NCBI GenBank assembly: GCA_964552655.1
Contig: CAZKHG010000026.1
Location: 1-42,864, forward strand
Reading direction: 5' to 3'
Length of the DNA: 42,864 nucleotides
Source of the DNA: CAZKHG01 sp964552655
GTDB taxonomy: Bacteria > Bacteroidota > Bacteroidia > Bacteroidales > Tenuifilaceae
The notes beneath the pieces are model-generated. The model saw only the letters and a program-made list of their open reading frames with translations, did not search any database and was not told where the DNA came from. Numbering within the stretch: position 1 is the first letter of the stretch; every line of letters starts with the position of its first letter. Shown piece after piece: positions 1 through 7,955 of the stretch. A program made the position numbers and the translations under genes.

Positions 1-1
1 C

Positions 2-799
2 AACTACGTTCGCTTAAGGATCTTCAATAACCCTGAAACCGAAAAAGGGTACTCTCCCGGAAAAGGATTTTGTGATTTGGAACATACCAAAGCAATGGCA
101 AAAAGGGTAAAAGAAGCTGGAATGAAATTACTTCTTGATTTTCATTATAGCGATTACTGGGCCGATCCTGGACAGCAATATAAACCTTCATCATGGAATG
201 AACTGAATTTTGATCAATTACAAAATGCCCTTAAAGAATACACCAAAAAAACATTAACCGAGCTTAAAAACCAAGGAACAACCCCAGATATGGTTCAAAT
301 AGGCAATGAGATTAACCATGGAATGGTATGGCCTGAAGGGCAAATAAAAAACCTCGATAGCCTTGCTCTACTAATTAAAGCGGGTATAAATGGTGTAACA
401 GAAGTTGATCCTTCTATTATCATTATGCTTCACATTGCGCTTGGAGGACAAAATGATGAATCGGTATTCTGGCTCAATAATATGTTCTCCAGAGGAGTTG
501 ATTGTGATGTTATAGGGCTTTCTTATTACCCTCGCTGGCACGGTACACTGGATGATCTAAGGTATAATATCACTGATCTTATTAAACGGTATCAGAAAGA
601 GATTATTATTGTTGAGTACTCACACCTAAAACGTGAAGTGAACGACATTGCATTTACTACCCCTGATGGGATGTGCAAGGGAACTTGTATATGGGAACCA
701 TTAAATACATGGGAATCAATCTTTGATAAGGATGGTAACTCAAACGAGCTGATTCTCATCTATGATGAAATCAGTAAAAAATATGGTATTAATAAATAA
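2..799 (+). CDS. GH53 endo-beta-1,4-galactanase, 5'-truncated by window edge
   Basis: This is an arabinogalactan endo-beta-1,4-galactanase of glycoside hydrolase family 53, which cleaves beta-1,4-galactan side chains of pectin. The reading frame is open from base 2, so the N-terminus (roughly 70-80 residues plus any signal peptide) lies outside the window. Visible family motifs are NYVRLRIF at the very start, LLDFHYSDYWADPGQQ, the acid/base glutamate in QIGNEINHG, and the probable nucleophile glutamate in IIIVEYSH. The second motif departs from the ETAY form seen in the next gene. The protein ends at KKYGINK with no T9SS sorting domain. It lies 51 bp upstream of a second GH53 gene, suggesting a tandem duplication inside a galactan-use locus. 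Family call is firm; localisation is unknown because the N-terminus is missing. Confidence 0.9.
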   Translation, partial: NYVRLRIFNNPETEKGYSPGKGFCDLEHTKAMAKRVKEAGMKLLLDFHYSDYWADPGQQYKPSSWNELNFDQLQNALKEYTKKTLTELKNQGTTPDMVQIGNEINHGMVWPEGQIKNLDSLALLIKAGINGVTEVDPSIIIMLHIALGGQNDESVFWLNNMFSRGVDCDVIGLSYYPRWHGTLDDLRYNITDLIKRYQKEIIIVEYSHLKREVNDIAFTTPDGMCKGTCIWEPLNTWESIFDKDGNSNELILIYDEISKKYGINK

Positions 800-850
800 G
801 AATTTAAGTAATTTACCTAATCATAAATTAATCGGAAGTAACCAAATAAC

Positions 851-1921
851 ATGAAAAGAATATTCCTGTTTCTAACAATGATTTTGGCGTTTTCAGGTTG
901 TAATAAGAACGATGAAAACCCAACACCAACAAGAGAACTGGAAATACGTGCAGCTGACCTTTCTTTTCTGCCCCAGGTAGAGGGATCGGGAATAAAATTT
1001 TACGATAAGAGTGGGTTACAAAAAGACGTAATTACCATTCTAAACGAGAATGGGTGCAATACAATCAGGTTAAGAATCTGGCACACCCCCGAAAACCAGC
1101 ATAGTAGTTTGGATGAGGTAGTAACTTTAACCCAAAGAATTAAAGCTAAAAGCATGAAGGTTTGGTTGGATATCCACTATTCCGATACATGGGCGGATCC
1201 CGCCCATCAGGTGAAACCATTGCAATGGCAAGCATTGAACACTCAGGATCTCGCTGACAGTGTTTATAATTACACTTTCAAGCTTGTAGCTAAAATTCGT
1301 CCTGATTATATTCAGATAGGGAACGAAATTAACAGTGGCTTTCTATGGGATAATGGCAAAATTACCAATGAAGCTGACTTTATTCTACTTTTAAAGAAAG
1401 GTATTAACGCAGTAAGAGATAACTCGCCAAACACTAAAATTATTCTGCATATTGCCGGGTACACCACAGCCAGCTGGTTTTTTAGTAAAATGGGGAGCAA
1501 TAATGTGGACTATGATATAATGGGTATATCATATTATCCTGCCTGGCATGGGAAAAACCTTTTGGAATTGCAAACCAATTTATTACAACTTTCAAATACA
1601 TACAACAAACCTGTTGTTATTGCAGAAACAGCTTATCCATTTACATTAGGCTGGAATGATTGGACAAATAATTCAATTGGACAAACCGACCAACTAATAT
1701 CAGAATATCCGGCCAGTGAATACGGCCAGTTAAGCTACCTGCTGAAATTAAAATCCATGATCACCAGCTGCCCGCTTGGATTGGGATTTTGCTACTGGGC
1801 ACCAGACTGGGTTGCCTATAATGGGCCAACAGCCCAGAATGGGTCCTCATGGGAAAATATGACCCTTTTCGATTTTGAAAACAAAGCGTTGGATGGGGTT
1901 GCTGTTTTTAAACCTAAATAA
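851..1921 (+). CDS. GH53 endo-beta-1,4-galactanase lipoprotein
   Basis: A complete 356-residue GH53 endo-beta-1,4-galactanase. The N-terminus is a lipoprotein signal (MKRIFLFLTMILAFSGC, acylated Cys17) followed by a short polar linker, so it is probably anchored to the cell envelope, likely the outer surface. Family motifs in order: TIRLRIWHTPE (about 72-81), WLDIHYSDTWADPAHQ (105-120), acid/base Glu159 in QIGNEINSG, and nucleophile Glu259 in VIAETAYPF. Length is normal for a catalytic domain plus lipoprotein leader. The gene follows another GH53 gene closely and probably shares its transcript; the pair would act on pectic galactan. The stop codon at 1919-1921 is followed in the same frame by a sorting-domain remnant, described separately. 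Confidence 0.93.
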   Translation: MKRIFLFLTMILAFSGCNKNDENPTPTRELEIRAADLSFLPQVEGSGIKFYDKSGLQKDVITILNENGCNTIRLRIWHTPENQHSSLDEVVTLTQRIKAKSMKVWLDIHYSDTWADPAHQVKPLQWQALNTQDLADSVYNYTFKLVAKIRPDYIQIGNEINSGFLWDNGKITNEADFILLLKKGINAVRDNSPNTKIILHIAGYTTASWFFSKMGSNNVDYDIMGISYYPAWHGKNLLELQTNLLQLSNTYNKPVVIAETAYPFTLGWNDWTNNSIGQTDQLISEYPASEYGQLSYLLKLKSMITSCPLGLGFCYWAPDWVAYNGPTAQNGSSWENMTLFDFENKALDGVAVFKPK

Positions 1922-2146
1922 GAATTTGTTTATTTCTTAAGGTTGGTTTTAGCTGCTTTAAACCCGGCAGAGTTACAATACAGATCTACACTCACAGGAA
2001 CTAAAATCATTGAAAAGGTAATTGAAAATCCTTCCTTTGGATGGAATACATGTAATATTTCACTTGTCAACCCTGTTCCGGGCATCTATTTCTGCCGCAT
2101 TACCAACGGAGTTAAAGCATCTACCGTTAAAATAGTTATCAGGTAA
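1922..2146 (+). pseudogene. Remnant of a T9SS C-terminal sorting domain, in frame after the GH53 stop
   Basis: After the TAA at 1919-1921 the same frame stays open to a TAA ending at 2146. The last 50 or so residues match a T9SS type A sorting domain: LTGTKIIEKVIEN, then CNISLVNPVPGIYFCRITNG, then STVKIVIR. The region before it (1922-1980) does not look like the start of such a domain. There is no ATG; the first possible start is TTG at 1943, without a signal peptide. A sorting domain cannot work without a secreted passenger, so this is most likely the tail left by deletion of a gene. Stop-codon readthrough of the GH53 gene is a less likely alternative, because that protein is already a lipoprotein. 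Confidence 0.65.
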
Positions 2147-2172
2147 AATTCTGAAAATTACTTTTTCTGTTT

Positions 2173-2201
2173 GCCACAATGTTTTTCATTGTGGCTTTTT
2201 T
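2173..2201 (+). terminator. Rho-independent terminator after the GH53 genes
   Basis: A perfect 9-bp stem, GCCACAATG at 2173-2181 and CATTGTGGC at 2187-2195, encloses a five-T loop and is followed by six T residues. It lies 27 bp past the sorting-domain remnant and would end the GH53 transcript. Confidence 0.85.
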
Positions 2202-2276
2202 ATTTATAGAAAATGTAATTAACTTGAATTAACAATTTTAATGATCCTATAATTACACCCATAAAAACTTTACAGC

Positions 2277-2444
2277 AATGCAGGAATCTGGTGGGTTTCT
2301 CCGCCCAACCCTTTACGGCATGCAACAAGGTTTCGGGAACTCCCGGAAGTTTGCTGCAGCCATGAAACAGCAAAGCGGGATATCCCGAAAGTTTGTTGCA
2401 ACCCTGCAACAGCCCTCCGTGAAACTCCGAAAGCATTATCAACC
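2277..2444. repeat. Degenerate 42-bp tandem repeats, four units
   Basis: Units of 42 bp can be laid out at about 2277-2318, 2319-2360, 2361-2402 and 2403-2444. The middle two are clearest: each carries a CGGGA(A/T)(C/A)TCCCG-type palindrome followed by AAGTTTG(C/T)TGCA. The period equals 14 codons, and the minus strand stays open through all four units, giving repeated 14-residue blocks such as SGYPALLFHGCSKL and PGVPETLLHAVKGW. There is no credible start codon or signal for that frame, so I treat it as a decayed DNA repeat rather than a gene. Confidence 0.55.
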
Positions 2445-2455
2445 CTTAAAGTGAA

Positions 2456-2524
2456 ATTCGGGGCTTACCGCTGGTTCAATGCAGCATTGAAATGGCTTCA
2501 TCTATATAATGCATTGCCCCGGAT
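2456..2524. other. Imperfect palindromic/hairpin region in the gene-free stretch 2147-2650
   Basis: The 504-bp stretch between the GH53 remnant and the PagL-like gene holds the terminator, the 42-bp repeats and this structure. CGGGGC at 2459-2464 pairs with GCCCCG at 2516-2521, extended outward by three weaker pairs. Inside, 2475-2491 is a 17-bp palindrome (TTCAATGC-A-GCATTGAA). It could be a small structured RNA or a relic of the adjacent repeat family; no known RNA family is recognised. Confidence 0.3.
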
Positions 2525-2650
2525 AAATCCAGATTAATGAAGTTGTTTCGAAGCTAAACTATTCATAAATTCCAACTGAATGTTAACAAGTTCATGATAT
2601 AAGCATCTTATTTGTCTGGTGTTTAAGGTTATATTTACCTACAAAAACTA

Positions 2651-3817
2651 TTGTTGCTAAAAAGAAATATAACCTTTGTTGCCTTTCTTTTAATCACAAT
2701 CTCTGTTGCTCAATCACAGGTAAGGAGAGGGATTAATAATAACTACTTCGTTCAGAAAAATATTGGTTTATTCTATCACACTGGTAGTTTACTTCCCCAT
2801 GATAAAAAACTTGACTCGCTCAAAAAAGGATTAATCAGCGCGTTCGAAATTGATTTGTGCCTTGGTACCAATGGGAGGAAGTATTGGCAAAACTACTACC
2901 ACTATCCCAGCTATGGCTTTTCTTACATGTACACTGATTTTAACTATCAGAATGTGCTTGGTACGGCCCTGAGCATTTCTCCGTATTTAAAATTCAACCT
3001 CGTAAATACTTACGGATTTCTTATTCGGTTCAAGGTTTCACCGGGTATTGCTCTTTTGGATAAAAAATACGATAGCCTTCAGAACAAACAGAATATTGCT
3101 ATATCCACTCACCTAAACATCTTTATAAACCTTGGCATTCAGGCAAATATCAGGCTAGCCAACAGGTTATTTTTTACATTTGGAGTAAATGCATTGCATT
3201 ATTCAAATGGATCGTATAAAAAACCAAATTATGGGTTAAACTTTTTAACCTTAAACACAGGCATCAATCTTAACCTGAATGTTTATCAGAAAATTCCACC
3301 CTATTTTAAGTATCAGAAAAAGGAAAAAGACAGATGGCTGGTTACTGTTGCAGGCGCTATTAAAGAAACAGGTGACCCTGGTGGTCCGAAGTATGAAGTG
3401 TTTTCTTTATCCACTGAGTATAATATGCCTTTTAAAAAGCTGATGCGCTATGGTGGATCATTTGATATAATGTATGATAACTCCACTTTGGTACATTTTA
3501 AAAAGGATTCAGTATCATACACCTATAATGCTGAGGCCACAAAAATTGGGGCAGCATTTCAGGGGGAAATCCTTCTGGACAGGCTTTCTGCATTTGGCGG
3601 TATTGGAATCTACATATATAACCGTGATAAACAGGTTAGAACCCTTTACCAAAGAATTGGATTAAGGTACAGGGTAACCAACTTTTTTTATGCCCATATT
3701 GCCCTTAAAACGCATTTAAACTTTGCCGATTACCTTGAGCTTGGCGTTTCTTACAATCTTAAGGCAAAATACTATAAAAAGAAAAAATCAAAGGATTATA
3801 AGGTCTATAGCTTGTAA
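2651..3817 (+). CDS. Acyloxyacyl hydrolase / PagL-like lipid A 3-O-deacylase, outer-membrane beta-barrel
   Basis: A 388-residue protein with a signal peptide (MLLKRNITFVAFLLITISVAQSQ) and many alternating aromatic strands typical of an outer-membrane barrel. The motif HYSNGS followed by PNYGLN (His183, Ser185) is the catalytic His/Ser signature of the PagL lipid A deacylase family, whose members remove an acyl chain from lipid A. Bacteroidota versions are longer than the roughly 170-residue proteobacterial enzyme, and this one carries about 180 extra C-terminal residues of further barrel-like sequence. There is no ATG before the signal peptide; TTG at 2651 is used (TTG at 2654 is equally possible). 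A TATATTTACC box at 2630-2639 is a possible -7 element. The gene is convergent with the collagen-like gene. Confidence 0.78.
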   Translation: MLLKRNITFVAFLLITISVAQSQVRRGINNNYFVQKNIGLFYHTGSLLPHDKKLDSLKKGLISAFEIDLCLGTNGRKYWQNYYHYPSYGFSYMYTDFNYQNVLGTALSISPYLKFNLVNTYGFLIRFKVSPGIALLDKKYDSLQNKQNIAISTHLNIFINLGIQANIRLANRLFFTFGVNALHYSNGSYKKPNYGLNFLTLNTGINLNLNVYQKIPPYFKYQKKEKDRWLVTVAGAIKETGDPGGPKYEVFSLSTEYNMPFKKLMRYGGSFDIMYDNSTLVHFKKDSVSYTYNAEATKIGAAFQGEILLDRLSAFGGIGIYIYNRDKQVRTLYQRIGLRYRVTNFFYAHIALKTHLNFADYLELGVSYNLKAKYYKKKKSKDYKVYSL

Positions 3818-3851
3818 CTTTTTGGGGACTATATGAATCCTGAACTTTTTT

Positions 3852-6800
3852 CTAGTATTTTGAATAATGTCCAACCAGTTGCCCTTTTCTGAACTGAACC
3901 CAAACAGTACAGTCATTAATCCCGGCATGATCGCCAAAATGTATTTCATAGCCTTTATTGGTATCAATACCAGTAATAATTGTAGTATTTGACCCAACTT
4001 CAACTTCCCCTGTATCGCCTGTAGTTGTTGATCTATCCTGAGACTGGTACCAATAATAACAGTAGTAATCACGATTTTCATTAATAAGAATAATACTCCC
4101 GTTTTCCTTATCCCACACCAGCTTAAACGTTTCATCTTTAATGGAAACTATTGTACCATTAGAGTTTAAGAATACTTTTCCGAGCGATATATCATTAACG
4201 TTTCCAGTTAAATTTCCGTTGATGTCGTTTGCTGTCAGAGTACCACTGATTTTGGCATTACCGTTAACATCGAGCAGCTGGGTTGGCGATGTCGTTCCTA
4301 TGCCTAAATACCCGGAGTTATCGAGTACCATTTTATCCACATTGTCAATCCTGAACCTGATTGCGCCTGCTCCCGATTTTTTATTAAGAAAAGTATTCAG
4401 CCCATCGGAGCTTTGAAGCAGAGCATATCCGGTAACCGTAGCAATGCTGCTATGTGCAAATCCTGCGTAAGTTGAGCCATGGCCAACATCTCCGATAAAT
4501 GTATTGTTTATAATTCCATTACCCCCATTTACGTGTAATTTCTGTTGGGGTGAGGTTGTTCCAAAACCTAAAAAACCTGTAGAGAAATCTCCGTAGATAA
4601 TTGTATTCGAGGCTGAATTGGCAATATACAATTTACCAGATCCAGTTTCTGAATACCCAGCCTGATAGCCAAGAAAGACATTATCGTTACCATTCTTTAA
4701 GTTTCTGCCTGCCTGACAGCCAATCATGGTATTTCGATATACATAGTAACCATAGTAGTTATTGGGATCATCATTTCCACCTCGGCCGGCATCAATGCCA
4801 ATAATGGTGTTTGAACCGCCATTCTCCAACATATAACCTGCATTAGTACCCAGAAAAGTATTATCGCGGCTTGTGCGTATTTTATACCCGGCGTTTATGC
4901 CCATAAATGTATTAAATGATCCTGACCAACCTGATGAGTTGATGTTGTAACCTGCAGCGGTACCAATCATTACATTATACTCCTGATTTGTATGTTTATA
5001 TCCTGCTGAGGAACCTATCAGTGTATTGTGATTACCTGAAGTTAAAGAAAACCCTGCATATTGGCCAATGGTTATGTTATTATTCCCAGTACTATTTGAG
5101 TAACCGGAATTATCTCCAATCATAACATTACTACTTCCTTCGGTATTTGATTTACCGCTAAGGTTACCAATAAAAACATTACTAGAACCAATTGTATTAG
5201 ATAAACCAGTATGATATCCCAGAAAAGAGTTAAAACTCCCGGTCGTAGTAAACATGCCTGATTGATATCCTAAGAAGGAATTGTATAAACCTGTTGTTAC
5301 ATTGCTTCCACTCTGATGACCAATAAAATAATTATCAGGCGTCAACTGCATAAAATTATTCAATGGACCTTTGGCCTGATTGGTTAATCCGCCAACAGCA
5401 AAGCCACCTTTAGCACCCTTGGCCACATTCTCATTAACATATACACGAGTAGAATCTCTGGCCACAAAAAGCAAATTTTCGGGAACAAGACCTTTTGTCT
5501 GGTTGGTTAACCCGCCAACTGCAAAACCACCTTTTGCACCTTTATACAAAGGCTTTCGGATATAAATTCTGGCACTGTCTGGGGTGATGCTAAAAAAAGG
5601 GAAATCGTAACCTTTTGTTTGATTGGTTAACCCGCCAACGGCAAAACCACCTTTTGCACCTTTTACTGAAGATAATGTATCGACATTTACTCTAACGCCT
5701 CCCTGGTAAACACCAAAAACCATTTCTCCGTTTTTATTTCTTACCGCAAAGATTGGTTCTTCCTCAACAGGTAAAGGGTCGCTTAGAATATCAACTTTAC
5801 TGGTTGGTTCTGTTGTACCGATACCAATTTTATTTTTTAAAATATAAATATCATTGGATGAGATTAATCCGCCATCATCAAAATGCAAGGTTTGCCCAGG
5901 TAAACCTTCAACTCCCTCTAGTGTTCCATCTTTGGTCATCATGTTCCAATCATAACCATCCCAAATATAGGATTTACCTTCAAGGGTATTATAGTAGGCA
6001 TTATTTACATCAACATGAACTTTTGTAGGAGGTGGTTCAGGGAAAGAACCTAGCCAAACTATTGATTTACCATCAATACCATTAATGCCCGGTAACCCCT
6101 GAATCCCCTGAACTCCTTGAATACCCTGAATGCCCTGTTCGCCTTGTATTCCTTGCTCTCCATCCTTAGCAATGAGCTGCCACGAAGTACCGTCCCAAAT
6201 ATAGGATATACCAAGTGTGGTATTGTAATACGCCTGGTTTATTAACGGGTTGAGAGGTGCAGATATTAAATCGCCAAGCCATTCTATTGATTTACCATCT
6301 ATTCCATTTAACCCGGCAACTCCCTGATCACCCTTATCACCCTTATCACCTTTTTCGCCTTTATCCCCTTTTTCACCCTTTTCACCCTGAGGTCCTGCAG
6401 GGGCTTCAAACTCTGCCCAATGATCCGGATCATCCTTGGGACGAGTTTCTACAGGCCCTATTTCACTTTGGCAAACCCACATGCTATTCTTGAGCGGATC
6501 AGTAGATGAAACATCAAAAACATAATCTCCCGACAGGTATGTATTACTAACAGACCAGGAACCACGGTTATTCAACCCAGTACCAGCAGGTCCCTGAATA
6601 CCTTGTTCACCTTTGGGCCCAGCAGGACCGATCTCTCCCTGATCTCCTTTTTCTCCCTTATCGCCTTGATCTCCTTTATCTCCTTTATCTCCTTTATCTC
6701 CTTTATCTCCTTTGTCGCCCTTGTCTCCTTTATCCCCTTGATCTCCCTTTATACCTTGAATTCCGGTATCACCAGTATCACCCTTTAAACCTTGCTGACC

Positions 6801-7637
6801 CGTATCCCCGGTATCTCCTTTATCTCCTTTATCTCCTTTATCTCCTTTATCACCCTTATCCCCCTTATCGCCTGTTTGACCCGTCTCCCCTTTTGGACCA
6901 GTAAAAGAATTGGAAGTGAATGAGTAACCATTTGTATAATTAATAGTGAGAGAACCATCTGGATTTGACACTATTGACGAAATGCCATTCCCTTCTGATC
7001 CCTGTGGTCCCATAGGTCCAATGAGGATATCAGTTGTGAATGTACTCCCGTTTGTGTAAGTAAATGTAATTGAACCATTTGGGTTCGAAACCGCTGTTTC
7101 AATTCCATTACCAGCATCCCCCTTTTCCCCCTTTTCGCCTGTTTCACCCTTTAACCCGGTTAAAACAGGTGTTGTATATTGGGTTCCATTTGCAAAGTTG
7201 TAGGTAAAAGTTCCATCCCCGTTATTTGTAATGTTGGTAAAACCATTCCCTGCAAATTGCGAATATGGAACAGACAGCAATGAAACGATGCCCATGTTTA
7301 CATAATTTGTTCCCCCGTTTGGGTCAATTTCAATTTTAAGTTTGATATTACCCAAAGACCAGTTAACACCTGAAATTGTTCCAAAAACAGGAGTTCCTTC
7401 ACCAACTGCTAAATTTACTACTCCCTGAGCCGATGAATGTGAGGTTTGAGTTTCAATATAATAGTCATTTGTTCCATCACTGTTAGTGATTGTTAGCCTG
7501 AATGCAATATCCTGATTAATTAATGCAACTCCTGTAGCATCACGGATAACAGCCTGATAGTTGAATTTTACAGGAATTTGCGAGAAAATTAACTTGGAGG
7601 TAATCAGGCAAAGAAGAAGAAATGAAATCTTTTTCAT
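3852..7637 (-). CDS. Large secreted collagen-like repeat protein with YadA-like head repeats
   Basis: A 1261-residue exported protein of unknown function. Signal peptide 1-20 (MKKISFLLLCLITSKLIFSQ). Residues about 21-130 form a beta domain common at the N-terminus of Bacteroidota surface proteins (FNYQAVIRDATG to VPYSQFA). Collagen-like Gly-X-Y tracts, mainly GDK/GEK, lie near 165-180, 249-345, 414-442 and 492-519. Between them are an aromatic module with VCQSEIGP (about 360-395) and two copies of a GKSIxWLG...YIWDG module (about 450-490 and 530-570). Three copies of KGAKGGFAVGGLTNQ(T/A)KG follow at about 660-755. Then come about a dozen repeats of the N(S/T)FLGYQSG type (about 770-1015), like left-handed head repeats of trimeric adhesins. 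Two GIGTTSP...LxVNG modules follow, and the protein ends in an aromatic domain. There is no T9SS sorting domain. It is probably a trimeric fibrous surface adhesin or appendage. Confidence 0.75.
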   Translation of the reverse strand: MKKISFLLLCLITSKLIFSQIPVKFNYQAVIRDATGVALINQDIAFRLTITNSDGTNDYYIETQTSHSSAQGVVNLAVGEGTPVFGTISGVNWSLGNIKLKIEIDPNGGTNYVNMGIVSLLSVPYSQFAGNGFTNITNNGDGTFTYNFANGTQYTTPVLTGLKGETGEKGEKGDAGNGIETAVSNPNGSITFTYTNGSTFTTDILIGPMGPQGSEGNGISSIVSNPDGSLTINYTNGYSFTSNSFTGPKGETGQTGDKGDKGDKGDKGDKGDKGDTGDTGQQGLKGDTGDTGIQGIKGDQGDKGDKGDKGDKGDKGDKGDKGDQGDKGEKGDQGEIGPAGPKGEQGIQGPAGTGLNNRGSWSVSNTYLSGDYVFDVSSTDPLKNSMWVCQSEIGPVETRPKDDPDHWAEFEAPAGPQGEKGEKGDKGEKGDKGDKGDQGVAGLNGIDGKSIEWLGDLISAPLNPLINQAYYNTTLGISYIWDGTSWQLIAKDGEQGIQGEQGIQGIQGVQGIQGLPGINGIDGKSIVWLGSFPEPPPTKVHVDVNNAYYNTLEGKSYIWDGYDWNMMTKDGTLEGVEGLPGQTLHFDDGGLISSNDIYILKNKIGIGTTEPTSKVDILSDPLPVEEEPIFAVRNKNGEMVFGVYQGGVRVNVDTLSSVKGAKGGFAVGGLTNQTKGYDFPFFSITPDSARIYIRKPLYKGAKGGFAVGGLTNQTKGLVPENLLFVARDSTRVYVNENVAKGAKGGFAVGGLTNQAKGPLNNFMQLTPDNYFIGHQSGSNVTTGLYNSFLGYQSGMFTTTGSFNSFLGYHTGLSNTIGSSNVFIGNLSGKSNTEGSSNVMIGDNSGYSNSTGNNNITIGQYAGFSLTSGNHNTLIGSSAGYKHTNQEYNVMIGTAAGYNINSSGWSGSFNTFMGINAGYKIRTSRDNTFLGTNAGYMLENGGSNTIIGIDAGRGGNDDPNNYYGYYVYRNTMIGCQAGRNLKNGNDNVFLGYQAGYSETGSGKLYIANSASNTIIYGDFSTGFLGFGTTSPQQKLHVNGGNGIINNTFIGDVGHGSTYAGFAHSSIATVTGYALLQSSDGLNTFLNKKSGAGAIRFRIDNVDKMVLDNSGYLGIGTTSPTQLLDVNGNAKISGTLTANDINGNLTGNVNDISLGKVFLNSNGTIVSIKDETFKLVWDKENGSIILINENRDYYCYYWYQSQDRSTTTGDTGEVEVGSNTTIITGIDTNKGYEIHFGDHAGINDCTVWVQFRKGQLVGHYSKY
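6669..6848. repeat. 9-bp coding microsatellites (Gly-Asp-Lys codons)
   Basis: Within the collagen-like gene the 9-mer ATCTCCTTT (minus strand AAAGGAGAT, Lys-Gly-Asp) is repeated perfectly five times at 6669-6713 and four times at 6813-6848, with near-copies around both blocks. The repeat is a multiple of three, so copy-number changes would lengthen or shorten the collagen rod without shifting the frame. Confidence 0.85.
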
Positions 7638-7955
7638 AACTGATATTTTAGATTATATAATTTAATCCAATAAAGAAAGTGCTTAAAACTCGTTAAGCAA
7701 CCCACAAGTTAAATCTTATTAAATAGAAAAGAAAGTTCTGTTATTAAAAAAACACCAACCAATAATTTTAGTTGATCAATAATGTTTTACTATTGATAAT
7801 CAGAAGTTAAAAGCATGGAAGTATTTGAAAAATATTTTAGGTTAATACCAGTTATTTCAGCACTATTGGAAGTATTCAATAACTAATTCATTCTGAGGAG
7901 TAATATCAGAATTGCTGATTGGTGTAAAGTTCTATAAATTAAAATCAGAAAAATT
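7638..7955. other. 318-bp intergenic stretch, no gene seen
   Basis: An AT-rich stretch between two minus-strand genes. It must hold the promoter of the collagen-like gene, but I find no exact TAnnTTTG element near its start codon. A 7-bp inverted repeat (AGTTATT at 7850-7856, AATAACT at 7878-7884) is present without a T-run. Nothing else is supported. Confidence 0.5.

Noticed and set aside
2200..2442. Minus-strand open frame of 80 codons over the 42-bp repeats
   Set aside because: TTG start, no signal or known domain, and the frame is explained by the 42-bp period of a DNA repeat.
5380..6788. Several plus-strand open frames opposite the collagen-like gene
   Set aside because: They mirror the low-complexity Gly-X-Y and KGAKGGF repeats of the real minus-strand gene.
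7850..7884. Inverted AGTTATT/AATAACT as another copy of the TIR element
   Set aside because: Only 7 bp agree, there is no repeat array and no enclosed ORF.
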